Part shown: positions 1 to 12,955 of the stretch, one piece after another
Position numbering within the stretch: position 1 is the first letter of the stretch
Layout of the letters: the number at the start of each line of letters is the position of its first letter
DNA from: Gordionus sp. m RMFG-2023
Lineage: Eukaryota; Nematomorpha; Gordioida; Chordodea; Parachordodidae
Assembly: GCF_954871325.1 (NCBI RefSeq)
Contig: NC_088779.1
Span: 24,104,869-24,168,868 of the forward strand
Direction of reading: 5' to 3'
DNA length: 64,000 bases
Made by a program: the position numbers and the translations under genes
Notes under the pieces: model-generated
The model's database searches: none
What the model saw: the letters and a program-made list of their open reading frames with translations, nothing else
What the model was told of the DNA's origin: nothing

Positions 1-990
1 AATTTTTATTCCATCTTCTTTTTAACCATCAATTTTGTTTACTTCTCAAAATTTTCTTTTCTACATACAATTTTGTTTTCTCCACAAAATTTTCCTTTCT
101 ATTTACATTATAATCTCGGCCGTATTTGTTTTATATGTCTAGGCAATACACCTACTTGTCCTCAATTACTTAATCTCTATTTGTTCTCTACTTATCTCTT
201 TTACCTTGAAGAAATCTAATTCCGATCTTATTTTTCTTCCTAAAAATATTTCTGCTGGTGACTTTCCTTTTGCCGTATCTGAATTGTTGTATGCTAACAA
301 CGATAACCACCATTTTCCTTCTTCATATTTTCCTTTAACCAACTATTTACTATCACTACCATTCTTTCAGCTTGTCCATTACTCCTTGGATAATATGGTG
401 GTGAAAATATATGTTTAATTTTCCACCTCTCACACATCAAATGCTTTACCTTTAAACGCGGCCTCCATCTGATACTAACGTTTTCATTAATCCATACTTC
501 CCTAAAAAATCTTCTATCTTCGCTAAAGCTACTTTTGTTGATAAACCCGTAACATGCTGACACTCTATCCACTTTAACCCTGCGTCTAAATAATAAAATA
601 TTTTTTCTTCTCGTATTCTAAAAAATCTACGTGTACTCTTTCACACAGAATGTCTGTTACTGGCCATTTATCTTCTTTGTTTCTTTTTGGTACATTAGCC
701 CACATGTTACATGTATCACAACTTCTAGCCACTTCTTCTATTTCACTATTCGTCTTGAGCCCCCTAATATATTCTCGTGCTTTATTTTTCATTCTCTCTA
801 TATATTGATGTCCTGCTACTGCTGCTAAAATATCTTTTCTTAATATCAACGGAATCATTAAACGATATCCCCTCATAAGACAATTGTCTTCAATGTTTAA
901 TTCATTCTTAACCTTTTTGAATGCATTGTCCTCACCTTTCCATTCTATGTCTCCTTTCAAACATCCTTTAACTCTCATTAATTCTTCTTG
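1..990 (-). pseudogene. gypsy fossil: integrase region
   Basis: The right half carries an integrase zinc-binding-like segment with a paired cysteine motif (CDTCN). Further left is the integrase core with the typical PYYPRSNGQAER stretch that follows the catalytic region in retroelement integrases. The reading continues toward the left edge with the kind of sequence that follows the core (KSPAEI-like). It is a fossil with several breaks. A hAT insertion separates it from the RNase H part. Confidence 0.85.
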
Positions 991-2823
991 GTCTGGGGGG
1001 GGATAATAAATTTTTTTAAGAAATAATATTTTTAATTAAAAATACTAAGCATAAATTTACTAGGATTAATAACTTTTCTAATACACAATTTTAAACTAAT
1101 GTGAATTAAAAAAATTATATATATAAACCGGCATTTAAATGTGAATCATAAAATATAAAGTGAATATAACCCACGATATGAATCACTTAAATGACCCAAA
1201 ATTGAAATTTGAATTTTTTGAGCTTTTAAAATATATAAAGTATAAAAAATTTAAATGTTGTAAATATAAATTAATACACAAAAAGTTTCTTAGGAATAAT
1301 TGTATTTTGTATGTTTTGAGCTAATTTTTCAATTATCAATCCTTGCTTGGCGTTAAATGTCTATGAATATTCAAAAGATCCAAATCATTCAATCTACTTT
1401 CAGATGTTGTATTTCATAGGTATGTTTTTCACAGACTTGCAGGCCCGGCCCCCGAATTTTAATTTTTTTAAATATACCCGGGCCGGGCTCGTAATTTTTT
1501 TTTAAAAAACACCCGGGCTGGGCCTGAAAATTTTTTAAGAAAAAATATCCGAGCCGAGTTGTATATTTTAAAACCAAATATTTGAAATCGCCATTATTAG
1601 CTATAAATATCAAAAATAAATATAATTTATTTTAAAAAATTCGGGCTGAACTAGCCGGGCCGGGCCTGAAAATTTTTTTAAAAAAAACCCGGGCCGGAAA
1701 AAATTTTTAAAAAAAATCTGGGCCTGGTCCTGCAAATGGTACCTCTGCAAGGCTCTGTTATTCTTCTTAAAAAAGTGAATGTTCTCTCATTAGTTTACTA
1801 AAGAGCTGCTAATATATATATAACCATTTTAATAATTGGGAGTATAATCTAAAATGTGTTTGAAATAAAAAGCATCCATAGCATTTTTTGGGACTGTATC
1901 AACCATAGTTAATATTGTTAATCTTTTAAACATAGTTATTCAGCTAATAAGGCATCATAAGATATTTTAACATCTTCATGATAAAAATATAACAAATATT
2001 TATATTTTTTTTCTATCACCATATGAAAAAGGTTGGGAGAGGGGACATTTGTTTTATAATACTCTTCTACTGATCCTATATTAATGTTTTGATGATGAGC
2101 TTGCTTGCTGCAAGTCGAGGGGGACAAATATTTAACACGTATAGCTCTGCTTTTGACTCAACAATAACATATAAAATATGAAATTCTTCAACAACACTAG
2201 CTCTATTTCCTTGAGTTCTAATAAAATGCTCTCCGCTATTCTCATCTTCTTAATCAAGTCAATGTTATGTTTTTAAAAGTATTACATAAAATAGTTGTAT
2301 AATTAAATAATACATTCTAATGAGAAAAAAAATTTGGAATAAGTATTGAATCCAATAATTTTCTTGCTTCTGAGGAAATATTTCTTTCAAGCCATTGTGA
2401 TATTTCAGTAATGGCATTAATAATCAGCTCTTCTAACTCCAAAATAGCTGTTACTGTGGCGGAGACTCGATCTCGTTGGACAAGCTTGCAATTTTTTTCT
2501 CCCTGTTGAACAAGGAGTTTCAGAGATAATTATTATTTTATTAGAAATTTAGATAAATATTACGCCACTAAAATTTGAAAATAATAGGTAAATTACGCCA
2601 AGGAAAACTTGAAATCGAAATTGATTGATAAAATAACTTAGTAGATGAATGTGATAAATAAAATATATTTATATATGTATATATGAGATAAGAATAAATA
2701 TTAACAAATATAAATTAATATTAACAATAATATTTTTGAAAAATATAATCCGGCATCTGCATTTTTTAGCTTTGGGGGGGGGGGGATTTGTCCCCCTGCC
2801 CCCCCCCGCTGCGTACGCGCCTG
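991..2823 (-). mobile_element. hAT-type transposon fossil inserted in the gypsy fossil
   Basis: The right end (2763-2823) has G and C runs closing in a terminus that reads CAGGCGCGTACGCAGC on the minus strand, a hAT-like end. The gypsy sequence resumes on both sides (990 and 2824), so the intervening segment is an insertion. Inside, 1936-2127 on the minus strand encodes SKQAHHQN....VEEYYK, resembling the DUF4371/P52K class of hAT transposases, and 2350-2530 has further open, similar sequence. The left end is poorly preserved and I could not define a target-site duplication. A GC-boxed repeat is nested at 1430-1757. Confidence 0.6.
1430..1757. repeat. GC-boxed hAT-like repeat (CAGAG..TGCAGAGGTACC end)
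   Basis: An A/T background is interrupted every 30-40 bp by GGGCCGGGCC-type boxes. On the minus strand the right end reads CAGAGCCTTGCAGAGGTACC. The left end on the plus strand reads CAGACTTGCAGGCCCGG. Related ends occur at 61046, 61465 and 63927. I could not confirm a target-site duplication for this copy. Confidence 0.55.
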
Positions 2824-4632
2824 TCTCCTTTACTATTTCAAAAGTTATAGGTTTTTCTCATGTATCTATTTTCAAAGCTCTTATAACATTACTATTTAAT
2901 TCTTCTTCTTCTATATTTTTTAAACTATTGATTGCTGTATCTTTGTCTACAATGTCTTTATTAAACAATCTCGATAATATATCTGGAAAGCAATTTTGTT
3001 TACCAGCTCTGAATTTTATCTCAAAATCGAAATTACCAACTAAAATTAAACATTTTTGCAGACTTGGTGAAATCATAAGCTCTTTATTTTCCTTCTTGAA
3101 TAAATCTACCAACGGCTTATGAACTGCATATAATACAAACCTTCTTCCAATCAGATATTCTTTGCACTTCTCTAGCCCGAATTTCACAGCCAGTGCCTCC
3201 TTCTCTATCGTGGAGTAATTTTTCTCAGTGCTATTAAACCGTCACGATAAAAATAAAATCGGTTTCTCAACATTATCGGCCATCTGTAATAAAACTCCTC
3301 CTATACCTTCATTAGATGCATCAGCCGCTAATATAATATCTAAATTCTCATTAAAACAATTTAAAATCGGTTTCTCTACCATCTTTATTTTCAACTTTTC
3401 AAAACTTTCCTCCTGTGCTTTTCCCCATTCAATTTTATTTTTCTGCAAAATTTTGAACAAAACGATGATAATAATTCGTTGCTCCTAAAAACGCTTGTAC
3501 TTCTATTTTATTATTTGGTGCTCTCATGTTCATTATCTTATCTATATTCTTTGCAATTGGAGTAATTTCATTTCCCTTTATAATATGTCCTAAATACTTT
3601 ATTTCTATTACTCCAAAAACACTCATCTTATTCATATTAGCTTTTAAACCATTTTCTAATATAATATCTAACACTTTAACTAATCAGTATTGTGTTCTTC
3701 TTCTGTTCTACTAGATATCAAAATATCGTCTAAATAATACATTATTCCCTTTATTCCTTGAAATAACGCTGACATAGTTCTCTGAAATATTAAAGCCGAT
3801 ACTTTCAAACCAAATGGTAAATGACAAAAAGGAAATAATCCTCTATGCGTTGTAATCTTAATATCTTACTTGTCTTCTCATTTACCATAATTTGCAAGTA
3901 AGCATTAGATAAATCTATTTTCATAAAAATTGTTGCTCCTTTTAAATTAGCCAATAATTGTTATATTATACGTAACGGATATTTTTCCTCTATCAACCAC
4001 GGGTTAACCGATACTCTATAGTCTATACATAGTCTTAACTGTTATCCTATTTTCTTATGGAAACTAAAGGTGTTGCCCATACACTATGTACTATTGGTTT
4101 TATTATTCCTTCTTTAAGCCATTTGTCTAATTCTTTATCTATCTCTTCTATAAAAGAAAATGGTAATCTTCTTATGCCGCAAAATTTAGGTCGATAATTT
4201 TCTTCTAATCGTATATCTACTTCAAAATCTTTAAGAGCACTTAATTCTTCTTTAAAGACTTCCTTACCTATTCAATATTTTCTTTATTTCTTTGTTGAAA
4301 TTATCCTCAACACCAAGTTCTACCAAATTCTTAATTCCTTGTTGTTTGATTTCGACGGAATCTACCTCTATTGTCCTTATATCTCCTGTTTCCTTATTTT
4401 CTTCTATGTTGCTTCTATATCTACTTAAAAATTCTGTTGTTCGATTTCTCAGTTTATCGAGAACTACTTCACGTTTAACTCCTAAACAAGGTAACTCAGT
4501 CTTCTCCTCATCCTCACTTCTTATTATCTCTTTAGTTCTTTTGTTATTCTCACGAACATCTTCAAACAAAGACCACCAATTATAATCAGGACCAATATTC
4601 TTAATTTCATTCCAACTTAAGAGTGCTATTTC
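2824..4632 (-). pseudogene. gypsy fossil: reverse transcriptase and RNase H region
   Basis: From right to left this holds a protease/pol linker (about 4264-4632), reverse transcriptase palm-type sequence (about 3435-4260) with the YLGH stretch typical of gypsy RT, then the RT/RNase H connection (LAADASNEGIGGVL, near 3320) and the RNase H tail (near 2990, AGKQN..DILSRL). These are classic Ty3/gypsy landmarks. The region is broken in several places and flanked by hAT insertions on both sides. Confidence 0.85.
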
Positions 4633-7600
4633 CAGGGCCGTAGCCACGGGGGGCCCGCCCCCCCCCCAAAAAAAATTTTTGGCCCCCAAACCTGGCCCCC
4701 AGAAAAAATCTTTGGCCTCAAAAAGTGGCCCCCAAAAATTTTTCTGCCCCCCCCCCCCAAATTTGAAATTTTTTTTTAGAATTGATTATTTTTATATTTT
4801 TAATATAAATTTTGAATATTTATTCAAAAATATTCGAAAAACATGTCTATTTAGAATTAATTATTTTTATATTTTTAAAATAAATTTTGAATATTTATTC
4901 TACAAACATGTCTAGTTTGTAAATTTTTTTCTATCCTGTTTTATTTTTATTTTTTTACCCAATATTAAATTATCATTCATTCATTTTTTTTGTTGTGTAT
5001 AACATTCTCTATAGGTATCACATTTATATTATAATATATAACCAGTTATTTTATTTTACAACGTTTATTTTAAAATTATGAAGAAACAATCAGTTGTTAA
5101 CTCTTATTTTAAGTTAAAGTTAAACAAATGTCAAGCAACATCACCTCTACAAACATCTAGTAATACTACATCAGAAATTTCAGAAACTGATTCTTCTCAT
5201 GGTTAGTATAAATTTATATTATTATTTCATGACTTATATGATATTGATATAGGGTATTACCTATATATTATTATTTCATATATATTTATTTTATATAAGA
5301 TAAGAGACAGACATTTATTATTAATATTATCATTTTTGTATAATAATTTTAATTATTAAAATAAATATAATCACTCATATTTTAAGATATGAATGAAGCT
5401 AATAATCTAGAAAATGATCCTCACTACACTCAGGAGGAGGAAGATGGTAAATAGTTTAAAATTTAACCCAAATTTTTCTATTATATTTTTGACAATATCA
5501 ATAGTAGTAGGAGATTATGGTGTTTCATTATTACATTTTGATTTTAAAACAAATAAAGACGAAGAAGAGACTCAATCATCTTCATCTAGCAGCTCAGTCT
5601 CTCATTGTCAAGAGGCAACTAGTAATTGATTTATAAATATAAAAATATTATATTTTTTTGTTAATCTTTAAAGATATAACGTTTATGACCTTTTTCTAGT
5701 TTTTAATACTGAATATCTATAATTTTACTGATCAACTTTACTGATAATCTTCATCAGGGTTGGACACTACAGTATAGCAAATACTTGTATCTTAAATACA
5801 AGATAAATTTTGTGTTTGTTCATTTTCAGCAGGCCCTTCCTTCGCCCATCCTGATGACCATTATTATTTATGACCCTTTCCCTTATTACAATTTATTAAT
5901 TATAATATTTTTAGTGTTAAAAAAGTCCTCTAATGGTTCAATTCAAATCCCAGGTGATTTTGGCCAGAATAAACCAAATCAAATTAAACAATTACGTGAA
6001 AAAAGATATCCATGGAAGGTAAAGATCATTTCAAAAATCATGGTATAGAGGCCGAGACTGGTTGGAGTATAATGTAGAAGCTGACGCTGCCTTTCGTTTT
6101 CCATGTAGGTAATACTTGTGTAATCCAAGTGATAAATTTGGACAAACGGGATTCAGAAATTGGAAAAATGCGTTGCCAAGAAGGGACTGCTAAAACACGA
6201 GAGCTCAAAAGCTCATTTAAATTCAATTACAATATTGTATGATAAAAATCAAAATATAAACAAAGGTACAGAAATAACTAAAATGTTGGGAGGTGATCAA
6301 ATTAATCGTAATCAATATTATATTAAATCAATATTTGATTTGATGCTATTTCTTAGCATACAAGAGCTACCTTTCCGTGGGACTGGTTCAACAAATATTA
6401 CGGATGCTGCAAAAGATGAGAACATAATTTATTCTTCTGGGCTATTTATAGCAATATTTTCCTACACCATCCAAAAAGACCCTGAATTAAATAAAATTAT
6501 GAAATTTATACCCCAAAATGCCCAGTATACATCACCACAGATTCAAAACGAAGTAATATTCATTATGGCAAATATGGTGCTTGAACATATTTCAGACAAA
6601 TATAATAAAAGCGAGATGCCCTTTTTTTGTCTTAAGGCTGATGAGACAAAAGATGCTTCAGGTTGTGAAAACCTGAGCATAATAATTCGTTATATTTTTT
6701 CTGGAGAAATCCAAGAAAATATAATAGGAATCATTAATTTAGAGTGTCTTTCTGCTGAAAGCATTACAGATTGCATTTTAAAGCAACTTAATGATCTAAA
6801 TATTAATTCAGCTAATATAATAAGCCAGGCATATGATGGTGCAAACGTTATGTCTGGCCAAAATGGAGGAGTGCAAACACTTCTTCAAAAAAAAATTAAT
6901 AAAAATGTTCCTTTTATACATTGCTACAACCACAAGTTGCATCTTGTGGTTCAAAATTGGTATAATAATCTTGTTATTATTTTTAATTTTTTTAATTTAT
7001 CAAATGCATTGTATAATTTTTTCAGGCGTTTTAACGTATCCTGTAAATATACAGGCCACACCCTTAAGAGACTTTTAGACCAGAGGTGGCCTGGTCATTT
7101 GGAAACATCTCGCATTATTTATGAGAATTTTGAGGCTATTGGTGAAGTATTATTTTACTTTTCTAATAGAACTCTTAATTCAGAGGTTTCAATTCATGAT
7201 TCAGTCGAAGCCTCTGGTCTTTTATCTCAATGTATTAATATAAATTACATTATATTAGCCATCATAATTTATGAGATATTAATTACAATAGATCCACTAA
7301 ATAAGTATCTACAATCAGTAGGTACTAATCTAGTGGATGCTAAAAATTGTATTGATTCTACTATCAATATATTAAAAAATAAAAGAAGTGATAATTCTTT
7401 TGCTTTGATTATGATTAAGGCTGAAAAACTTCTATCAAAATTTAATCTTTCTCCCCAAAAATCATCACGGGTACGTAAAACGCCTATAAATTTCCAAGAT
7501 TTTTTAGTTGATAGCAAACTAGAATTCGATTGTGAAAAAGACTCCAATTGGAGTTCTTTAAAAAGGATATATTATAAAATTATAGATAACTTTGTGGATC

Positions 7601-8242
7601 GTTTTTTAGACCGATTTACAGAAGATGATTTTAATCTTTTTTCATCTTTTAATACATTGTCCCCCCTTGACCCTGATTATTTTTAATCAGATAAAATGGC
7701 CCCATTAAAATCCCTGTTAAACTTAAATATGGAAACACTGCATCATGAAATGAAGATAGCAAAAGGATTGCTAGCTTTTGCTATCTTCGGAAGCTAAAGA
7801 AAATCATAATTTTGAAAATATCTTGCATTTTCTGTATAAAACAAAATATAATCATGCATTTAAAGAATTATATAAATGCTACTCAGCAGCGATAATCATT
7901 GGGATATCAACGGCTTCTTGTGAGGCTTCGTTCTCTACATTAAAGTATTAATGGCGTATGAAAAAAGAATAACGCAGAATTTATCTTTTAGTTCATTTAT
8001 ATTAAAATTTAAAAATAAAAATCGCCGTATTCTATTATAGTAATATTTTGTTTTGTATATGCATTATAGTATTATTTTGTTTTGTATATTCATATTATAG
8101 TATTATTTTGTTACTAAATTTTTAATAAAAATAGGAAAAAATTTATATGAATGCGTAATTATTTGTTTGATTTTAAAAAAATAGTGGCCCCCCCAAGTAA
8201 GCACTTGGCCCCCCTAAGTGAAAATTCCTGGCTACGGCCCTG
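4633..8242 (+). mobile_element. hAT transposon (ZMYM/TTF-type), 3.6 kb
   Basis: Terminal inverted repeats begin CAGGGCCGTAGCC at 4633 and end GGCTACGGCCCTG at 8242, followed inside by C/G runs at both ends. The flanking 8-mers gctatttc (4625-4632) and gctctatc (8243-8250) match at 6 of 8 positions, as expected for an aged hAT target duplication. The element interrupts the gypsy fossil and carries a largely open transposase gene. Near 5755 it also contains a short stretch resembling the end of another hAT family (CAGGGTTGGACACTAC). Confidence 0.9.
5078..8000 (+). pseudogene. hAT transposase, TTF-zinc-finger/ZMYM1-like, decayed
   Basis: The gene looks multi-exonic. Exon 1 starts at ATG 5078 (MKKQSVVNSYFK), with donor after 5201. 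Exon 2 spans 5387-5446. A further acidic/serine exon starts near 5563. The PGDFGQNKPNQ block typical of the family (about 5955) and a TTF-type zinc finger block (WYRGRDWLEYN..FPCR, about 6048-6110) follow. The long uninterrupted frame 6160-7686 (508 codons) contains the RNase H-like core, with LKADETKDAS near 6640 and QAYDGANVMSGQNGG near 6840. The C-terminal dimerisation block (IGIST ASCEASFSTLK) near 7895-7945 lies in other frames. There is at least one frame change near 6150 and stops after 7686, so it is a plain DNA transposon gene probably no longer active. Confidence 0.85.
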
Positions 8243-8810
8243 GCTCTATCTTTAACGTAGTAATCCATATCGTTATCTCTTTATTTATTTCTACCAATTT
8301 AATTGTATAAAAGCCTAAAATCTTAACTGTATTACCATCTAATTGTTTCGCTATTATTCTTCTAGCTGTGAATCTTTTTTTTGGAAACCATTTATTAAAA
8401 TCTTTTATACTCATCAAACAAATCTCAGCTCCTGTATATAATAAAAAACATGCTTCACTTTCACATATTCTTATTTTATTCCTCGGACATTTATTTCTCT
8501 TTATCATCTTTTCTAATTCTATTCTATATATATCTTCTGTTTCAATTTCTCTTTCATTAAAATTAATTATACTGGTTTCATTTATACTTAAATTATAATT
8601 AAAAAAAATCAGACGAACTATTAAATATTATCCTTAATTATATCCCTCTTGTGAATAACCTTCTAAACCATACTTGGAACATTTCAAATTTCTGTTAAAA
8701 AATCCTCTACAATTCGTATCTATGTGTCCGTTACGCCCACATTTTGTACATTTAAGGTGCCTAGTTAACTCACATTGTCGTGATGTGTCCTTGCTGACCA
8801 CAAGAAAAAC
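8243..8810 (-). pseudogene. gypsy fossil: protease-like segment and CCHC zinc knuckle
   Basis: Minus-strand reading shows a protease-like stretch containing LLYTGAEICLMS (about 8430), resembling the D-T/S-G-A active-site region of retroelement proteases. Upstream is a nucleocapsid-type knuckle (about 8690-8760) of the form CxKCGxxGHxxxxC. Both belong to the same fossil as the pol parts to the left, from which they are separated by the hAT at 4633-8242. Confidence 0.7.
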
Positions 8811-9114
8811 AAATAATTGGTTTATAATTATTTACTTGTTTAATCCTATCCTCATTTCTTATCATATCTTTCTTTTCCACTTCTTTATTCTCAATCCTTA
8901 TATACGATGTATATCTATGATTAAGCCTAATACAAAACTAACAATTATCAATGAAATTAAAATCCTCACGTTATCCATTAACAAATTCCACAAATTAATC
9001 TGCATAATTGTATATTACACCGTTTTATATAGAATCCATAGAGCTAGGAGCTTATTATCGCGTAAGGATGATAAAGATTTTTATTGCTCTTATCTATTTA
9101 ACACTAATGGCTAG

Positions 9115-9861
9115 TGTTACCTGTTAATGTGAACAGATATTAAATATATAAACCATAATTTTTTGAGTTTGGATAAAATATAACAAAGCTCTTTTGAACT
9201 AATTCAGAGAAGGAAAAGTTTAAAGAATTTGAAGGTAGTGTGAAAATGATACCGCTAAATCTATCCACAAATGGGAATTTGGCGACTTCTATTAATAATT
9301 TAAGTATATTATAATCTAAATTTCAAAAAAAAACAAAATAAAACTATACAAGTACCTTCCTATTGAGATCTTTCTTTTAAAATGTTCAGAAATGATGGAT
9401 ATCTAAATTTGCTTTACAATTCTTTCCACAAATATATAAATAGAATGAGGATAAAAATAATTTTGAATTTGTTAGCTGGATGTTACAAATGGTGCTTAAT
9501 TATTTATTATTAGCATAGATTAAAACAATATCAATTCCTGGAAGAATTACAGAAAGCAATAAATTTCTTGGTTATGGAGTTTGGACAGCACTTATATGTA
9601 ACATTCTGTCATATGTGTGGATTCCTACCAACCTTAATACATATTAAAAAGTGGTTTTCATTTCAATATTTCAGCAGAAAATCAAATAAATATTATTTTT
9701 TTTAAATGCTAAACATGGATATCCCCAGTTAGATGAAATCAAACAGATACTTAAAGCTGCTCAGCAGTAATAACAAGTTTAATTTCAAAGTGGTAAGGTA
9801 AGACCACATATAAGATAGGTTTCATTGCAAAAGAATTTACATATAAAATGTGGTGAGCATT
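9115..9861. other. unassigned AT-rich stretch
   Basis: No open frame, recognisable repeat end or RNA gene was seen. It lies between the gypsy fossil and a GC-boxed repeat and may hold undetected retroelement leader sequence. Confidence 0.4.
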
Positions 9862-10835
9862 AGAGATCTGCAAAGCTTGGTCCAAGCCCAATTGGACTTC
9901 TGCAAGCCCTATTTATAAAAATAATTTCAGTTCTGCCTAGGTCAAGCTTAATATTTTCAAATATTATTCAATTAGGTTAAATAAATTGATATACAATATT
10001 TTTCACAATATAAAAAATTTCTTCAGGATCAGGTGGGACTGATTTATTTTTTAATATTGGGCCAGGAATTAAAAATTAGACCTGACGTGGAACAACAATG
10101 AGCATTGGACTTAAGTATTAGGTTTGCTTGCACAGCTGCTGGGCTGATGTGTCAAAACAACCCATGGTAGGATCATTAAAAATATAAAACACTCATGGTC
10201 CTGAAAATATGAATGTTATATTATCTTCCTTTCTTGTATGACTGAATATGAACGATCTTCATAGGCATCAGGTAAGGTCCACATTAAAATATTTTTTATG
10301 CCTAGGTCCAGTCCATATCTATTAAAAAAAATCCCAAGTGCAGACCAAACTTTAAATAAATTTAATATATTTTATTTAATAAAAATAAACAATATAAGTG
10401 TATTTAGACAATCATTTTGTTTATAATACTGAAATTTATTATTAAAAGAAAAAAATGAAACTATTTCTTTAAGTTAGCAACTGTTTTAGGCTGTGTCCAA
10501 AGTATCAAAAAAATTTAATCGCACAATTTGCGCAAATCTAGCGAGAAAAAAAATATAAGCCATTTTTAATGGAAAATTAAAATTTTGGCCTAAATCATTT
10601 TTTGGCATAGAAATTTGAAAAAATCATTTAGGTCAACATTTTAATTTTCCATTAAAAATGGCTTATATTTTTTTTCGCTAGATTTGCGCAAATTGCACTA
10701 TTAAATTTTTTTGATACTTTGGACACAGCCTTAAATAAGCTAAATTTAAATTTTAGGCCCAAGCTCAGCCTATTAAAAAAAGCCAGGTCAAATAAAAAAT
10801 AAGAAATTAACATGGGCCAGCCCTAGAAAGTCTGC
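9862..10835. repeat. GC-boxed repeat, TAGAGATCTGCAAA end
   Basis: It starts with TAGAGATCTGCAAAGC, the same end type as copies at 23615 and 61465. It contains repeated boxes such as GGGCC, GGCCCAAGC and AGGTCCAG in an A/T background. The right end is degenerate (near agtctgctg, about 10830), so the boundary is approximate. A 242-bp hairpin element is nested inside it at 10489-10730. Confidence 0.5.
10489..10730. mobile_element. PIF/Harbinger-like hairpin MITE
   Basis: This is a nearly perfect foldback element of 242 bp. The arms of about 115 nt begin GGCTGTGTCCAAAGTATC and pair almost base for base. It is flanked on both sides by TTA (10486-10488 and 10731-10733). A three-base TTA/TAA duplication with GG-starting inverted repeats is typical of PIF/Harbinger elements. 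It has no coding capacity. The close match of the arms suggests a fairly recent insertion. Confidence 0.85.
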
Positions 10836-11264
10836 TGAATATCACAATTAGTGCTGAAAATCGACTATCTAATAGTTAGTTGAAAAATTTGACTAAAAAC
10901 TTTAAATTAGTAGACTAACAGTAAAATTATTAATTTTTATTAGTTTTAAAAAATCTATCTAATTTTCTATTAATAAAAATAACAATTTTTAAAAATATTA
11001 GATTTGATATGCGCCAGGCACTAAAAAATTCAAAAAAATGAAATATAATAGAAATAAAAATATAAGCAAATCCTCAAAATTAGTTTACTAATTTAATAGC
11101 TAAAGTTATTAGTTAATTTCTATTAACAACACTAATCACTAAAATAGAATAAATATAAAAAAGGATTTATTAAAGAAAATAGGGAAGAGGAAAATATTTG
11201 ATTCATTTTTATATCATATTTAATAATAAATAGAGAATAAATATCATTAAATTGTTGAACACTT
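10836..11264. other. AT-rich stretch, nothing recognised
   Basis: It holds short AT-rich direct and inverted motifs only (aattttta..tagttt types). No gene or element end was seen. Confidence 0.4.
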
Positions 11265-11272
11265 ATATTTAA

Positions 11273-11769
11273 CAGGGACCCAGAGTGAACCGTAACAAAC
11301 CGTTAAACCATTATATATATCTGAACCATAATTGTAACCAAACCAATATAATTATTTTTTGACCTTTAACCAGTTCAGTTTTTATATTTTAGAAATGGTA
11401 AAAATTCAGAATTAGATAAACTTACTCTTATAGTACTGGCAGTTTCCGAAACACAAGTTTCTGTAGAAAGGGCTTTTTGGGGCTAATCCATTTATATTAG
11501 AAAATATATTACTTATATGTTAAAATAATATATTTAAAAATGAGTAATTTTGAATCTTATATATTTTTTTATATATAATTTATAGATGCTTATAATAAAA
11601 ATAAATTAGAAGATGGTGTTGCTTCAATAAGAATTTCTAACCATATGAACCTTTATTTTATAATTAGCTGAACCAAACCAAGCCTTTATAAATTTCTTTT
11701 TCATTATAATTTTTTACATACTGAACCATAACCAAACTGAACTGTTATAAATAACAGTTCGGATCCCTG
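11273..11769 (+). mobile_element. hAT remnant, 497 bp, with perfect 8-bp target duplication
   Basis: It begins CAGGGACCCAGAGTGAACCG and ends with TTCGGATCCCTG, inverted hAT-like termini. Both flanks carry the identical 8-mer atatttaa (11265-11272 and 11770-11777). Inside (about 11399-11500), in plus orientation, is a fragment reading LAVSETQVSVERAF, the hallmark of the hAT C-terminal dimerisation domain. It is therefore an internal-deletion derivative of a full hAT, mobilised or deleted fairly recently given the perfect duplication. Confidence 0.88.
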
Positions 11770-12119
11770 ATATTTAATGTGCAACATTATAATAGAGAAT
11801 AAAATATTTTGAATTCAAATTTGCTACAAAATATAACTGTTAATTTAGTGATTTAACAAGTCATGATTTATTATAATACAATAGCAAAAGTGGTGTTATG
11901 CCTAAACATACCTATATTTTCTGTTTTAGAAGGTTTTCTGTGTTTTCTTGCATTTCAGTTCTCTGCTCTCAAAAGAATAAAGCCGTATTTATGAAAAAAA
12001 TGGACAACCCATATTTGAATTTTTTTATTTTTATGCCCAAGATGAAATTTTTTGGCTTGCATTTAAAATGCTTGGAATTATTTTTGGCCTAGATTTTAAT
12101 TATTTCTAACATTTTAAAG

Positions 12120-12316
12120 TAGTGTTGTTAAACAACTCAATTTAAGCTAATTTTTTAAAATCAATGAACTAATTATTTTATCTAGAAAAATATTATGCAA
12201 TTCTAAAAATTTTAATTTGAGATGTCAGAAAGATTTGTATTTGGTTATCCATTATATCTCAAGGCTTGAGCAATATATTCCTTGTCAAAATATTGAGTTA
12301 CAAATTAAACAACCCA
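12120..12316. mobile_element. degenerate TAGTGTTG-type hAT MITE
   Basis: It starts TAGTGTTGTTAAACAACTC and shares the internal layout of the better copies at 20281 and 55525 (a short arm, a gaatct/ctcgag-like middle, then the reverse arm near gagttacaaattaaacaac). The right end is decayed and no duplication is recognisable. Confidence 0.55.
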
Positions 12317-12955
12317 AGCCAGCAATTCTCTTATTTTGAAGTAAATTTAAAAATATGATAAGTAAATAAAAATATAATGATTAATTTAAGAATTTTTTGT
12401 ATCATTTTTTTATGAAAAAATATTTTTAGGTTTGATCTAATCAGGGAACTCATAAATTTATCATAAGTTGTCTAGTTATAGTTGAGAATGACATCACAAC
12501 ATGAAAATCATTCAATATGTTCATTAATTTGGTCTTCCATCATTGCTATCAAAATTTTAAAAAATTTCAGTTTCATTTGTGTATTTCCTCCTAATTAAAA
12601 CCTAATTATTTAAAAGATGTTATTATATATGCAAAAATGTCTCATGGAATTTAATTAACAAACTTATTTTTATGAATGTCAATTATTATAGAATTAAAAG
12701 AATCAAATTCAATATATATAGTACTAAGATTTTTATATTGGTAGAAGTTACTAAGACATTCCTATTTATTACTTTAATGTTATAAAAAAAATATTTTCTT
12801 TACTAAGGTGAAATATTATGAAACAAATCATATTTTATCATTAGATATTTTAATAGACAATGCACTATAGTGTAACTTATTTTTAGATGTATAATTAATA
12901 TAAGATCAAATCAGACCATAGCTAATTTATTAATCCATACATAATATTTAACATG

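Larger units (their letters stand above)
1..9110 (-). mobile_element. Ty3/gypsy-type LTR retroelement fossil, runs off the left edge
   Basis: Fragments of a retroelement polyprotein read on the minus strand in the usual order from right to left: CCHC zinc knuckle (about 8640-8800), aspartic protease-like stretch (8243-8507), pol segments (2824-4632), then integrase (1-990). The integrase-last order is that of Ty3/gypsy elements. The 3' part lies outside the window, so no LTR pair can be shown. Two hAT transposons (991-2823 and 4633-8242) were inserted into it later. The coding parts are broken in many places (ten or more breaks by eye), so the element is old and inactive. What lies between the knuckle and 9110 is only weakly gag-like. 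Confidence 0.85.

Noticed and set aside
2736-3714. Plus-strand open frames over the gypsy pol region
   Set aside because: They are shadows of the minus-strand RNase H and RT sequence.
8674-9114. 146-codon plus-strand open frame
   Set aside because: It runs antisense to the CCHC knuckle of the gypsy fossil and shows no features of its own.
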